64,000 bases of DNA from Serpula lacrymans var. lacrymans S7.9 (taxonomy: Eukaryota; Basidiomycota; Agaricomycetes; Boletales; Serpulaceae). Within the stretch, counting starts at the first letter, position 1, and each line of letters opens with the position of its first letter. Shown in pieces: positions 22,657 to 37,800 of this stretch. Below the pieces are notes generated by a model that worked only from the letters and a program-made list of their open reading frames with translations, had not been told where the DNA came from and made no database searches. A program made the translations under genes and the position numbers. The stretch spans positions 988,061 through 1,052,060 of the forward strand of contig NW_006763299.1 of NCBI RefSeq assembly GCF_000218685.1, written 5' to 3'.

Positions 22657-24521
22657 CTAAGCTGTTTCACTGGTGTAGTCAGGGATTGATTTCGGGCCAC
22701 CGTAAATATCCTTTGTGTACTGAATGTCAATATGGTGCTAGATACGTGCGAAGTGATTAGCATGGATTGAATTGATACAAACAGCCTGCTCACTGCATCT
22801 TGATGGCGTGATAAACTTGCCGCCTTGACTACCGAGCTGGATTTATAGTTAGGTGAAAAATCGTCAACTGTCAATGCATTTGCTGTATTGGGAGTAGAGG
22901 GACGGCTATTGAGCCTAAATGAAATTTCAGCAGGGTACGATAACTGTAGATGTGATCCAGATAACATACGTCGCAAAAAGGGAAATAGCATATACTATTA
23001 AGCCAATGTCAATTGCAATTAGCCATTTGAAACTGTAGGGGATAAACCAAATAATACATACGTTTACTTTGCACTTGTACAAAGGCGATAAAAACAAGGA
23101 TGGTGGGGACTGTGAGAAACTGATAATATTATTAGTGATACTTCTATCATTTGAAACTTTCTGTTTCACCGTTAAAACCACAACAACACCGAAGAGACTA
23201 GCAGGCGTGAATTTGTGAAGCTCGAAGGTAACCTGAATGTAATCATACTCACGACGTGACTACACCCGTGTTGATTGTGTACAGAAGTAAGCGGTTGATG
23301 ACGCTGTCAGTTCTTATCTGATGTATTAGCGGTTAATCTCAAGCGTGGCCTCGAACTTTGGACATACCGCCTCAAGCCTGAGCGATGCTTTCGAAGATAG
23401 TAGCATAGAACGAAAGCTATGCAGCTATCAGCTAGAACGGATATTACCCAACCCACGACCATGGTTGGCTATCCAAAGTAAGCCTTGACGGCATGCGCTT
23501 CGACACGTGAACACTCACATAGACATGTTCTCGGAATGATTTCCATTCTGCATACCGGAAACTAGGATATTTTAGTGTGTAAGCATACTGAAGATGCAAA
23601 TGTACGGCATACCTCAGAGAACAGTTGGTCAAGCCAAAGCCTGCAGGTATTCAGGAGCGTTCAAACGCAAGTAAATGGATTAGCTGACCTAACCGAACGG
23701 TTGATACTACCCCCTGTGCAGGAAGAATAGGCATAAGTATAGTATACTATCATTTCCACGCAACCAGCTACTCACGAGACAGATTGCTATCCACAGCTTC
23801 TCGCTCACTATATGAATATGAGTGATGGTAAGGTTAGGGGCCGTCTTTACTTACGCAGCCAAGCACGCCAGATAAAACACCTGTAATCAGTTTTTTGTTA
23901 GTAGTGCTTAGGTTTGGATAGTTGGTTTGGGCCTGGATACGCACAAATTAACGCAGTAGGCAATGCAAAACTAAGCCTGTCATTAGTCATTACAATTTTA
24001 CTGGAAAACCAACGCGCTTACGCCAACGATATATGTCGCCTAATTGAAGATAACCCAATCAGCTGCAGCTCACATTAACTACTGGTAACTCACGCCCATA
24101 CTCCTAGAATTTTGTGATTTAATCGACGTCAACGTCAATATATAGAATGGTCAACGTACCAAATGATGTAATTCAGCATCGCTGTATCAGAGAAGTGCCC
24201 TATCAGATAATATTCCACAAAATGTATTGATAGAGCTGTATGAGCCGTCTCGAGGATGCTGATGGTACGGTCAGATTCTGTTTAGTGAAAGAAAAATCCA
24301 GCTATCCAACCATATTCCAAGGACCTATTCAAAAACTTGAATAATGCTCCATAACGATCAGAAGAAATCAGACACACCAAAAATTTGAAAGCCTTCCTGT
24401 CCCCCCCATAATTTCGGAAGTAGAAAAATGTTTGCATGCAGATAATTCCGTATAATAACATCGTAGCAAAAGTGCCGCATAAAGGTCCTTGCATTATTGC
24501 CATAACCGCAGTGACTGCCAT
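22657..24521 (-). CDS. DUF6534-type multi-pass membrane protein
   Basis: This family is expanded in mushrooms, has about seven membrane helices, and its role is unknown. The first exon reads GPLCGTFATMLLYGIICMQT then FFYFRNYGGDRKAFKFL, the family's helix 1 and loop. The next gives ETAHTALSIHFVEYYLI. A later exon (near 23290) gives RTDSVINRLLLYTINTGVVT, the most diagnostic motif, and another FATLNSRPSTPNTANAL, the conserved end of the last helix followed by a cytosolic tail. The last exon, after an intron ending near 22740, reads HHIDIQYTKDIYGGPKSIPD and stops at 22657-22659. About twelve introns separate very short exons, so several inner borders are uncertain. The start at 24521 (MAVTAVMAIMQ) is preferred over 24677 because the family begins close to helix 1. 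Confidence 0.8.
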
Positions 24522-25510
24522 CGTAACTCGAAGCTGAGCGGTAGAGAAGGGATGTGAGCGGACAACACGATGTTCTCCTAACTCATGGTTGATTATATGT
24601 GATATGACACGGTTCCACGAGCCTAATCGTTCACGAGATATCGTATGCTCGACGTTAGGTCGGGGCACCGGTACCAATAAAGTTCAGCTCGAGGCTTTCG
24701 CACATGACTTTCGAAGTCGCAGTGTAACCATTTCTTGGTTCTAAAAATATACAAGTTATCTCGACCTTTACTAATTTTGAGTTAGCTTACCACTATGCTA
24801 ATAGCAGTAATTTAGGCATCACGCACGAACACAATTGCATTCTAGCGCAAATTGAAATTGTTCAAGGCTATAGGAAACCATCAGTATTGAACTGGTCAAC
24901 CACAACAATGGTATTTATAGATGGGACATTTAGTAGTACCAGGCATGGCCGCTTGGAAAGGGGTAACGCGGAAATGGTTTGACAGTGAACGTACGGCCCC
25001 AGAGAACACGGTAATATTGTTCATTCAGCAGAGGGGTCCCCGTGCTGACTACTGGCAGTTGCCAACGAGGGTCCTTGCTGCAGCGTGGTGAGAGTATGTA
25101 ACTAAGTTTTATACCCCTGTCGTCTTCGATCCCTATCGCGCATGCATTGGTAGGAAGCTTCGTGATCGCCTTGCGGATGTAAGATAGGACCTCAGTACCA
25201 ACCCACTCAGTATAACATCAGCGAACCCTTTACTTGCTTATCGCCTAATTGGCTTGTGTACTGTGCAGCACGGAGAGTAACTTAAAAGGCAAAGACGGAA
25301 ATAGCCGCACGCACTTCTACCAGCATGACGCATTTAAACGCTTGATTGACGATATGTACATCTGCGACCTGTATTTTGCAACAATTATGATTGGCTTCCG
25401 GCTGAAGTTTCGACGACAGTCTCCCAGAAATATAATGTATTGAGCTGGGTATCAATCCATTCCAAAAACAAAAAAAACGCCCCACTGAAGCGCGAAAAGG
25501 GTATAGGCGA
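24522..25510. other. Intergenic between the DUF6534 gene and the NDR kinase
   Basis: This 989-bp stretch has no convincing ORF; the longest is 64 aa at 25249-25443 on the plus strand and matches nothing I know. It should hold the DUF6534 promoter and the 3' UTR of the kinase. No repeat or tRNA was seen. Confidence 0.4.
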
Positions 25511-27426
<1,916 letters not shown>

Positions 27427-28417
27427 TGTCGACAGTGACTCGGAACGAAAGAAAGAGAAATTGGTTGATGAGTAACAAATCCTGGCGAGTCGTGAAAATA
27501 GTCGAAGCAAAAGGCGAGAGAAACGTAAAAAGTGTGCTGTGTCGTTAAGGAAAGGGTATATTGTTTACACCTGAGCGTGGCGCTATGGATAATATCACTG
27601 CAGCAATTCTCACGAATTCTCACAACATAGACATATGTTACAGATGAAGCTCGACAGTATTTTCATAGTTAATAGGCGACACCGAATTCGAGTTATTGGC
27701 TCTGCTTTTTTTTATTTTTTATGAATGTAGCAACCAGCACTGTGAGCAATGATATTCTGCATTGACATGCATTAAACTTATAATTGTCAGTCGCTACAAT
27801 TTACCTAATAAACAAGGTAGGAAAGTAATGGGGAGACAAATTCCGCTAACTAGATTATCAGACAAGCCAGGGCGCGCTGACGATAAGAAGATTTGATGTC
27901 TGTCAACGGTGTGGATAAGAATTCGTGTGAGATATTGACCCAAGTGTGGTCATATTTGAATCCAAGGCTCTTGCCAAACAAACACTTGGGTACTCGCTGG
28001 CGCGCCTGCCAGTGAGCGCCTGACTCAGGGGGTATTTATTGATATATGTTGTTTTCGATTATATGCTTCTTCGACACATACCTTCTTCTACTACGGCTTC
28101 ACATGACACTTCGATAGAAGGCCGTGTTCTCTACTAGTACTATTTCATACCCCGCAGAAGTGAGGATGTGGTTATTTTACATAGTTTTTTCTTCTGGTCA
28201 GACTGTGCATGTACAACCCCCTGGAAAATATAGTTTATGTACCAAAATGCAGTCGAAGGCATGGTCATTAACTCATCTGCTGTGCTTCTCTGTATGATGA
28301 TTCGCACAATCATAGGTGTGAAGAGTCACATAAAGCACTACTATAACCTCACACTGGACGACGATGACAATAGAAATAGAAATAGTATAAGTTGACGTCC
28401 ACAGCTCCGGGCAGGTA
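27427..28417. other. Intergenic between the NDR kinase and BYE1-like genes
   Basis: This 991-bp region holds the NDR kinase promoter and the 3' UTR of the minus-strand gene that ends at 28418. It is AT-rich near 27640-27830 (a T/A-rich run at about 27704-27722). Only shadow ORFs occur. No RNA gene or repeat recognised. Confidence 0.4.
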
Positions 28418-31400
28418 TCAGTTCCATCGGGGAGGTTCATCCCAACGGCTACGGTGATCTGAAGGTGCATCATCCGTACCATTCCGATTTCGTGCCCTCG
28501 GCCAACCAGAGTCCAACGGCTTACGGGGAGTGTTCCCTCTTCCCCTCCCCCTTCCTCGTCCTCTCCCTCGTCCACGATCACGATCACGATCACGGTCATG
28601 GTCGTTCTGCCAACTACGCCCTCCGCGTTCTGGCCTATCATAAGGTGGTGGGCCAGATCGATGATCTCGATCATAGTCATGATGTTCGTATGGCGGTTGG
28701 TTGTAAGAAGGTCGATGGGGCGACATGGTGCTACGATTCGGGTTCATACTAGACTGGCCCATATGGGGCTGATGTACAGATGTATTGGGGGGATATTGCG
28801 GAGGAAAGCTAGGTAACGTATTTGGCCAGGCTTGAGGAACGGGAGGAGCAAGAGGGGCAGGCTGTGTAGGCGGAATGCTACTGCCCAGATGAGAATGTCC
28901 AGCGATAGGTACTGGATTACTAGATGAAAGGGTCCTGAGCATATTCTGGATTTGTTCCGGTGTCAATGAGGCCACCTCAGCTACCAAGTTTTGGGTGAAA
29001 ATCTGGGGCTGCCCTTGTGTCGGAAGCGGGGCGGCCGAGATAGGCGTATTGAATATAGGCATGCTAACTGGCATGCTGGAGGGTAATGCAGGCGGTGGTA
29101 TTGGTGGTGGCGCAGGTGCCGTCAAGATTGGGAGGGGCGGAGCTAGTTTACCCTTTGTTAGAACCCAGATGCCAATGACATAGTTTATTTTCCGCGTTCT
29201 TGGTAAACGCAGCTCATCCAACAATTCCATGTAATCAGGAAGGGGTTCGCTAGCAATTAAGGGAATGATGTACAGTTCTTTCCCGGGATGATGTTCCTGC
29301 GGTTTAGGGCCCCATGGAAAGACGAGACCATGTCGACTGTCGATAACGTATATATCAGCTGTTGTTTCTAGATCCAAAAGGGGCATAGACTTACTTTTTA
29401 CCGATCAGGAAATTGCTAAATCTTTGAAGTCCCCCTCCATCATCGTCACGAGGGCTAAAAGCAACAGCTATTAGCTCTTTTGAGGGATTTACCCTCATTT
29501 GAAGAAGAAACTGGGAAGAGTTTTCCACAGCTACGCGGCCTTCGATGCGAAGAACATCTGTTGGAAATAGGGTTTTCCATAGTGGTGAATCTACCACAAG
29601 CGCCCGTCCCCCCATTTGACGGGCCAGAACTGGTGTTTCCTGATATACAGGAGAGTCGAGGGGCATCGCAATCTAGAACCAAGGATAATGTCAGCTCTTT
29701 TCTTTTCTGCAAATCTAATACACACCTTCCCAGTCCAAACCAATGGTAAACCCTCAAAGATATCCTCTTCAGATTGAGGATTAGGCTCCATCATAGCCGA
29801 CTTGTCTTCCGGTTCCTTCTCCTCCAAAAACATATCGAAATCGTAGTCGTTAGCTTCCTCTCCTAATATCTCGGACTCCATTATGGAATCCTTGGTGTCT
29901 GCGGCTTCTTGTGGTGGAGGAGGTGGAATGACATCATCTGATTTCGAAGCAGTCCATAGGGAGCTCAGGTCGAAGGACGATCGCGTGCTCGACTCTGGCT
30001 CAGATGGGCGAGAAGCAAATGGAGACATACCAATCTGTGGTGTCGCAGGCGACTTTGGGTCTGATGACAGCGGGGCACCGGAAGCATGAGGATCCTCCTT
30101 AACGACAGGGGACGCCAGAGCGGGTGTAGAAAGATGATCAGAGGCGGCGACATCCTGAGGAAATGGCTCTTCGTCAATGTTGATGAGATCCGCGAGATTG
30201 AGCTCTGGCTCTGGAGAAGTATGGAAATCCGATGCAGAAGGCATGAACGAAGAGTTCATAGGTGATCTTCCATCCAGAGTCGATGGCAGATGACTACTGA
30301 TATGCAAGCCTTGCATATGAAGTGAGGGCGGCCCTCCCCAACTAGGAGTTTGGGGAGCTACAGGTGATTCGGGCAGCGCAGACGCTGGCCCCTGAGTGCT
30401 AGCAGAAGAAGCACGTCGTTCCTGTAATGACTGCGCTGCTTTCAGACGCTCCATACGTTCCCTATCCCTGCGCTCCCTATCCCTGCGCTCTTCTTCTTCT
30501 CGCTCATGTTCCCGTTCGCGGTCACGTAGACCTATCACATCCCCATCGATGTCTTCGATATCCTGTAACCCCTTGTGCGTGATTTTGGCGCGAGGCACTG
30601 TCGCCTTTTTCAAAATGGAGTGTTCCAGTGCTTCTTTCTCCATCAACTTGATGGACTCCTTGGTCTCTTCGTTGGCTAGATCAGTAGACGACATAAGCGC
30701 GATTTCCTTAGGCTTTATGCCGGACGAGGTTATGCGTTTGTGAATGACGGCACGATCTGGCTTGCTCAAATTAAATGTAAGCATACGGAAACGTTCTCTA
30801 TAAAATAAGCATTGTTGGTCAGTAAAAGCAAGTAAAATAAAATATCAGTACGTACTTATACTTCGACCCAGCACTTTGCTTCCCCAATTTATCAGGTTCG
30901 CTATATATATCAAATACACATTGCTCAAGTTCAGTAGCAAAGTCTTTCGCTTCCTGCTCAAGACGTGTCTTGTCTTCGCTGGTCAGACTATCTGTATTCT
31001 GCTCGACTCTCGTACCCTCATTATGACCATCACTCGTTTCTGAAGCATCCACATGGGGGTATTTCAGGAAAATCTGGAAAAAGGTCTCTTGCAACTTTCC
31101 GAGACAATATTTTCTGGCGGGATCTTCGTCCGCTGATGATTCAACAGACTTCTTACGCTTTGAAGTAGGTGGCTGAACAGCAGACGTTGACTTGCGTTTT
31201 AGACTGTTACCCGGCAGCGGGGCGGGCGACTGAGAGACCTTATTGCTGCCAGTCTTTTGTGATATATCATGAGCTCTCCGAGAGCTACCAGTTTGCACGT
31301 CCCCACTTGCGTCCGAATGCGAGTCGGAATCAGACGATAAGGACAAACGCCGAGCGCGACGCTGTGTAGCAAGTAGGTCCAATCATCAGTTCGGTCATGC

Positions 31401-32714
31401 CACGCCGGAGTACATGTGAACGACTCACCTTGTTGGCACCAGCTGGCGCTTTTCCTTTCGACTTTTGTCTCTCTTCCACATACTCATCCTCGCTGCTCGG
31501 ATCACCCTCCGATTCTGAGTAAAGTTTGATTTCAGGAGTGGCTTTTGTGTCTTCGCTCTCCGATGGTTGCGGGGGTTCACGAGAAGCCCATGGTTTGCCG
31601 TTGCCGTGTGCCTCGAGTGCCTCGGGGCCTTCCCAATCCTCTACAAATATATGTGGTTAGTAGTCTGTTACCAAAAGAAGCAAAAAGGTAGAGAAAATGC
31701 GGATGAAGGTAAACTACGGACAGTTTCTAACGCCTTGCTCACCAACAGCTTGTTGGCATATCACCGGATGCTACACATTCGAACACCGTTGACAAGCTCA
31801 AGCTGTTAATTCACACCAGACGAGGAACTTTTAATTAAGTGGCTAGGGCGCCTCAGATAACGTAAGGCCTCAGCTCTTGAGCAGGACACACTATGGCTCG
31901 ATGCCGACGTATGTGGACAGGCCATCGAGACAATAGCTTGTGCACGGCATCTGGTCTGGAGTGATATATGGAGCAAGACGAGAGTATCTGCCACTAAAGA
32001 GACGCATAGACTCGCAACGTAGTGAAGAGGAAGACGTGGGACAACTTATTTTCTTCAGATTTACATATTGTAAGATGTAAAGGTCGCAAAATTGCAAAAG
32101 ATTCCGCAGCAAAGAACAAGACAAGGACCAAAGACACTCACTAACTGTTCGCTGCCCAGTTTTTTCAATACAAGGTGGGCATACATAAACTCCTAGAACA
32201 CAAGAAAGAAAAAGATAATCAGTAATGTTTGAACTAATTAAAGCGAGTTGAAAAAGGGCATTATGGATAAAAATCATGACATCTGGAAGATCCGCAGTAA
32301 CGACGAATGTATAAGACGACACTCACGGATATCATCCGCATCGTTCTGATCCAAATTCACACATCGAAAATGATACCTGAACCGTACTCGTCAGTTAGAG
32401 TCCCGGTGCATATGAGAAAGCGCGCACCACTCCTTGCACTGCGAACAATGGACCATAGGGGATCCATCATCAGGCTGCCGACAAAGACAATAACTTTCAT
32501 CTTTCGTCTTGCTCTTCGCCTTAACCTTAGGTTGCACCTTTGCTTTCCCTCGACCAGGATTCCCTTTATTCTCCTTTTCTACGTCCATGTCATTTCCGAC
32601 CTCCCCGTCTTTCGTGCGACTCGTACGTGAACGAGTTGCTTTGTCTGGTGTGTTTGATGTTGATTTTTCAGCATTTAAATTTGCGGTAGATCGTGTTCTT
32701 GCACGGGTTGCCAT
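28418..32714 (-). CDS. BYE1: BYE1-like transcription elongation factor (PHD - TFIIS central domain - SPOC)
   Basis: Bye1 binds RNA polymerase II through a TFIIS-like domain and H3K4me3 through a PHD finger; PHF3 and DIDO are animal relatives. The protein starts MATRARTRSTANLNAEK and has a PHD finger of C4HC3 type (YCLCRQPDDGSPMVHCSQC, KEW joined to YHFRCVNLDQND, VYVCPPC). A TFIIS central domain comes next (YCLGKLQETFFQIF through MLTFNLSKPDRAVIHKRITS and EIALMSSTDLANEETK). A charged coiled coil with RDRERRDRER repeats leads to a Ser/Pro-rich linker. A SPOC domain (WTGKV, PLWKTLFPTDVLRIEGRVAV, LYIIPLIA) and a tail with RGRGRGRGRGRG complete it. Exons between about 31.4 and 32.1 kb are partly uncertain. 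Confidence 0.9.
28560..28605 (-). repeat. Hexamer/dipeptide repeat in the BYE1-like tail
   Basis: GATCAC-type hexamers on the plus strand encode DRDRDRDR on the minus strand and run into the RGRGRG tract. A 14-bp unit CCTATCCCTGCGCT is likewise repeated near 30465-30490 and encodes RDRERRDRER. Both are in frame and are length-variable in character. Confidence 0.6.
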
Positions 32715-33032
32715 TAGTGTTATGCACAGATGCACGAGCCCAAACCGTTTGGCGGATAAGCCTAGAGACCCAGACGATGAGCAAAGAGAAAGGGATATTC
32801 GAACTCCGACGGCTGTTGTGGCGTCAGATGCCTCCTCTTGCGTCCAACGTGTCTCGTGCTCACCATGCTATCTGACTCAAAATGGCTGCGGAGATTTGTC
32901 TGGCGTGCTCCTGTCCCTCCTATTATTTTGTTATGTCAGACTGTGAGTCCATTCTGATTTTCTGAGTTGTCTTGCAGCTGAAACCGATCGATACGACACT
33001 GTAGTATACTTCACTTCAACATTGCTAAAAAC

Positions 33033-33611
33033 ATGACTCTCCGTCTTCAAAGTATACGTCTTCATATTCAAAAATATCCACTATGGCGGTTTCAATACAA
33101 TGACTTCTTGACTTCACCGTTTCATCTCCAAAGTCGGAACTGGCTTTTGTACTTTGACCCGGCGTTTGATCCATTGGACCCAATTTGTCGTGGACATTTG
33201 ATACGCTGGACTTGTTCCCTGATTCGTCTGGAATCGCTCATGGAACGTCGCAACACTCCTATCCCTGTAGATGGCAATGGCCGCTCTGCAAAACACCGAG
33301 CCTTCACTGGCGTCCTCACCGCCCCTAACGGCATCCCATCTCACGAGCAGACGACCGTGAGCGCATATAGTCACAATACTTCCCAGGTTCACGTACTGCA
33401 CACGTCCAAGTTCCCGCCTGCTGTCCATCGTGGAACTTTGTATGAGCGCATACGCTCCTCGTCGACCAACGCACGTGCATTCAGCCTGCTAGTCACGTGG
33501 TGTGGACCATATGGTTCCAGTCAAATCTGCATGAACAGCGACGCCATCGCACCGGGCTCACCGTGCTTTCTCTCACCAGCCGGAAGGGAACCAGGAAGTT
33601 ACTCGTCATAG
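33033..33611 (+). CDS. Hypothetical 192-aa ORF
   Basis: It starts MTLRLQSIRLHIQKYPLWRF and ends PAGREPGSYSS. It is rich in Arg, Ser, His and Trp, has no signal peptide or motif I know, and looks more like a chance ORF than a gene. It is listed because it is the longest ORF in the gap and has no intron. Confidence 0.18.
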   Translation: MTLRLQSIRLHIQKYPLWRFQYNDFLTSPFHLQSRNWLLYFDPAFDPLDPICRGHLIRWTCSLIRLESLMERRNTPIPVDGNGRSAKHRAFTGVLTAPNGIPSHEQTTVSAYSHNTSQVHVLHTSKFPPAVHRGTLYERIRSSSTNARAFSLLVTWCGPYGSSQICMNSDAIAPGSPCFLSPAGREPGSYSS

Positions 33612-34185
33612 CTACCATTCTCGGCGAGTACTGCTCGGCTGCCACGGTATATATCAGCTCCACGACCAACACGTTTTCAGGACATGAACCTTACAGAACG
33701 GTTAATCGGCCCATGGTGAAATACATCCTCAGGTAATATCTCCAGCAAGCTATCGAGCGACCTCGTCGGAGAGGAAGACGACGTGCAAAGGGGGTCGATA
33801 GTGAGAGCAGCGCTAGCTTGGCGGCCAAAACCGGCTAGACACGTCGATCTCGACTGTAATCAGCGTGGTTCTCGATTGGCCAGCCGTAATAAGGGCGGCC
33901 GTTCATTGATGGGGTTGAATTCTTTGTGGATGTGATGCCGTACAAAGCGTCATCATTGATAGAGGGGATACTCGTATGGCACGGACATTATGCATCGAGT
34001 GATAGAGGGAAAGCGCACAGTTGCTTTGCATTGTAAGCAAAGTATGGGATTGAGATGAGACATTGCAAGCTGAATAAAGAGATGTTATGCTGACTAGTGT
34101 GCGATTTGCGCCCGCATCATATTTCTGAGAATTTATTGGGTCTGAATCAGTGTATCACGGGGGTCTGAGTATGGAGCCGCTGTCC

Positions 34186-34545
34186 CTATAGAACGTCATC
34201 CAGTCGCGCCTCGCGGTCCCAGTCTTCTCTCGCTACGGCCTCCCCGCAGCGCAAGAGGCAGCATTCACACTCTTTGCTTTCTCCTTCCACATCGTTGGCA
34301 TCGTTGGCATCGTTGGTCTCCGCATCGACCACGAACCTTGCCTTATCTGCTGAGACTGATAGTATATTCTTCTCCCGGTTGGCTATAACTGGCTGTCCTA
34401 GCTTCTTTCCGTTTTCAATCTCGGTGCATATATCTATAGGAATATCCTCCTTTATCCTGGTCGAATCACTGCCTTTCTGTCTGGAGCAACCAGCGTTGCG
34501 TTCGCTTTCAGTGAGATCCTTCCATAAGCTGTCTGGGGTTTTCAT
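34186..34545 (-). CDS. Hypothetical small charged protein
   Basis: This 119-aa ORF reads MKTPDSLWKDLTESERNAG and ends with a Cys-containing acidic stretch (KECECCLLRCGEAVARED). It is hydrophilic and contains a short DANDAND repeat. The antisense frame is hydrophobic and Ser/Leu-rich, as expected if the minus strand were the coding one. No family recognised; it could equally be a chance ORF in a promoter region. Confidence 0.25.
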   Translation of the reverse strand: MKTPDSLWKDLTESERNAGCSRQKGSDSTRIKEDIPIDICTEIENGKKLGQPVIANREKNILSVSADKARFVVDAETNDANDANDVEGESKECECCLLRCGEAVAREDWDREARLDDVL

Positions 34546-34865
34546 TTGGGCCAGATTGGTTCGTATCTCCTCTTTTTCTTCACCTATAATCTCTCCACTC
34601 CCCGCGCATTTTGATTCTGCCGGCCATTATCTTGTATTCGGTTTATCGTTCCTGGCGTGTCTGACTTGGTCCCACACAGTCACCCTACTCGCACTGACAT
34701 CTAGTACCCTTAGTTTATTTCTCTGCGCTGCCCGCCATCGTTCTCCCCCTCCCGCCGCATCTGCTTTCCCGTCCACCCTGATTGCTCACGCGAGGCTTCG
34801 TTCGTTCCCAAGGCACTATCCCTCTTTAGTCCTCACGTCATATCGTGTTTACATGCGGAACACAC

Positions 34866-37800
34866 ATGGCTGCTGTTGCCCTACCATCATCCAAGACACC
34901 TGTCTTCAATCCCTTTCATATGGCTTCTCACAATCGCCTCAATGCTAAGGCGCAGCAATTATCGCCTCATGTCGGCCCCTCTTCTCGTTCACCTGAGCCA
35001 TCAACTTCGTCGCAGGCATCGGCCAAAGAGGTGTCTGAGTCTGCTCCAAAGACTTTCAAACGTCTCCGATCATCCCTCGAACAGAGTCTCAGGAGCGCGA
35101 CGCGGTCCAAATCAAAACCGGCGCCACCCATAGATGATTTCGCTACTATTTCGCCAGCAAAGTCCACTAAGGGAAAGGAGAAGATATCCGGCGATTACCC
35201 GCCTCCGAAAGAGAAAGAGAAGACCAACATGCTGAGGAGATTGGAATCGAAAGTTGGCTTACGAAGAGCTGGGAGGGAGTCTGTCACCCCTTCACCGTCG
35301 CCCATGCCTCCACCTGCAACAGGTGCAGCTCATGTAAACAACATGGACAATTCAGACAAGGTTCGCGCAGCCGGTTATACCAGTTTCATCACACCATCAT
35401 TGCGACAAGCATCAATGTCTTCCCCCGCCCTCCATTTCTCGGGCTCGCCATCCAAGCTACCATCAGCGAGCTCCTCTTCAAGTACAGCTGCCACGCCACG
35501 CGATCGGACAAGGAGATCCAGCGTACAACCCACCGCGAGGGATATAAGTAGCCCAAGTCCACTTGTCCCTCGTCGTGAAGGACGGGGCAATGGGCATGCC
35601 TCTCCCACACCAAATGGAGGACTCAAACAAGGGAAAGCAAGGCCATCTCCTATATTTGTGCCTCCACCTGGTTCACCGACCCCAGGGCGGGCTGTCTCAC
35701 CGGAATCCAACTCAAGGAAGGACTGTGAGCTACCTAGCCCACCTGATACCCCTACACCAATTGCATCTTCCCGCGGGCAGCTCTCTAACTTGTCAAAAAA
35801 GAGGGCAGGAGCAAGTGCCACCCACCTTCCTCTCAACAGCCCTCCTGCCTCTCCTACTCCTGCATTCACCCATTCTGTGACTCCCACGCGTGCTAGATCC
35901 CCCGTTCGATCGCCGTCCGCGAGACGTGTTATCACCCCAACGCATCGTGGTCTCACGTCTGCCTCTGCTACACACCTTCCACTAGTCTCAGCTAGCCCTC
36001 CCACATCACCTCCAGCATCCCGACGTCCCTCGATAGATGCTCCTCGGCGTCCATCGATAGATTCCCCTCGACGCCCGTCAATAGATTCTCCTCGACGCCC
36101 ATCGATAGATGCTTCTCGACGACATGCAGGATCCCCTATTCCGCGAGCGGTATCTCCTTCTGCCGCCGGCAGGCCGCGGGCTGCATCGCCCTCCCAACGC
36201 GCATCACCGGCTTATGCACAAAATCGTCACTTCAGTGTCTCCACTGCTTCCCTTGTTACTCCTTCTAATCCGGAGCAGCGAGACCTTATTCGCACAGCAA
36301 CGTCAATATTATGCAAGGAGTTCCGGAAGGCACCAGCGCATCTAAATCGGAGCGAAGGACAGAAGGATTGGGCAGAAGTTGAGATTCGCATGCGACCACT
36401 GATCAGATTGGAACGCATATGGGGGAAAAGCGGTGCTGTGGCTGGATCAAGTTCAGGACAAGTGAATGCTACGGGTGGCGGGATGAGTTCGACTGGGTTT
36501 AGTATCGCTGGTGAGGAACGCGAAAGACGATTATTTGGTGAAGCATTGAGAGATGGCGTCGTTCTTTGCCAGTATGTGTCTCAACCGTGATATTTCTATT
36601 CTTGGCTACGATTCAAGCTCTGTAAGAATTTGTTTTGCTGACTCGTTTTCCCAGGTTAATCAACAAATTTCGACCAAACACCATCGCTCGTATTGATCCC
36701 CGCGAAGACGGAGTCAAGCGCACTAGCAACGTTACAAAGTTTCTTGCTTCGTGTTCCTCTCAAGGTGTCTCTTCAGATGACCTTTTCTATCGAGACGACA
36801 TCATAGAAAACACTCCAGAAACGTTGACTCGCGTCGCACGGACCATCATTGCTCTGGTGAAAGTGGTTGAGAACCCAAGTGTCAACCGGACAAAGGTCAT
36901 CGCCGGTCAAGGAAAACCAAGCGCCACCAGCGCTGCAGATCGCGGCGGACCTTACGCTCCAGGATCAATTTCCCGCGCAGCTTCATCAACCCCAAACCTG
37001 GTGGCGCAGATGGAAAGATCAGTCTCTCCCACAGTGTCACCCACAGGTCGAAAACGATGGAGCCCCCCTTCACCAGAGCTCCCGACTGTTCGATCTGATA
37101 GTCCCGCTTCTGGAGCTTCCAGTAATGCCAGTAATGGAACGGCACGTAATGGTGGCACGAAAAATGGCCAGAATACCCCTGTCAGTCTTAATGATAAGGA
37201 ACTAGATGACGTGCCTCCTATCACGGGGCCTTCTCCACCTCCAAGGTCTCCATTGCGTTCTCGTTCTCAGTCAAAGCACCCAGAGGAGAGTCACCAATTT
37301 TTATTAGGTGGCGCGAGGCCTTTGGAGGTGTCGGAAAGATCACCCATGGGTTCCAATGGTCATTTTCCAGGGGACTATAGCGCTGATCCTACAAGACAAT
37401 CGCGAACATCAAGTAACCTCACTGATACTACTGCATACTCCAGTCTCTTGGAATTCCGTCGTAATAGCAGCAGCGGCAACAACAAGTTCGGAACTATCAG
37501 GACTATGACTACGGAAGCCACCTCCTTCGCATCTGAGATGCCATCTTTTACGAGAACAGAAGCAAGTTCCGTTGCAGCATCTTTGGCGGATGAAATGAAC
37601 AGGAAACGAGGCGGAGATAATGGTGGCAAGATTGTGAGAGAGCGGAGACCAAGCGAATCGGCGGCTGTCGACTTGACAAGCCTCGCAGAGGAAGAGGAAG
37701 TCAGTGCTAGTGGTTCAAGTTCTCGGGACGCGAAAAAGGTAGAAAAACCAAGACAAGGCAATGAGCAGCAATCAAAAGACTCGGAGAAAGTTGACCATGC

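Larger units (their letters stand above)
32715..34865. promoter_or_regulatory. Divergent intergenic region between BYE1-like and septation kinase genes
   Basis: This 2.15-kb region separates two divergently transcribed genes and must contain both promoters. It also holds two modest ORFs listed separately (33033-33611 plus, 34186-34545 minus). A 9-bp unit GTTGGCATC is repeated near 34294-34316. The 224-aa plus-strand ORF at 34274-34948 overlaps both the minus ORF and the kinase start in another frame and is not accepted. Confidence 0.4.

Noticed and set aside
34274..34948. 224-aa plus-strand ORF before the septation-type kinase
   Set aside because: It runs into the kinase coding start in a different frame and is Ser/Leu/Phe-rich with no motif.
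35375..36004. 209-aa minus-strand ORF inside the kinase N-terminus
   Set aside because: Antisense of a Ser/Pro-rich coding region; Gly/Val/Arg-rich as expected for such a shadow.
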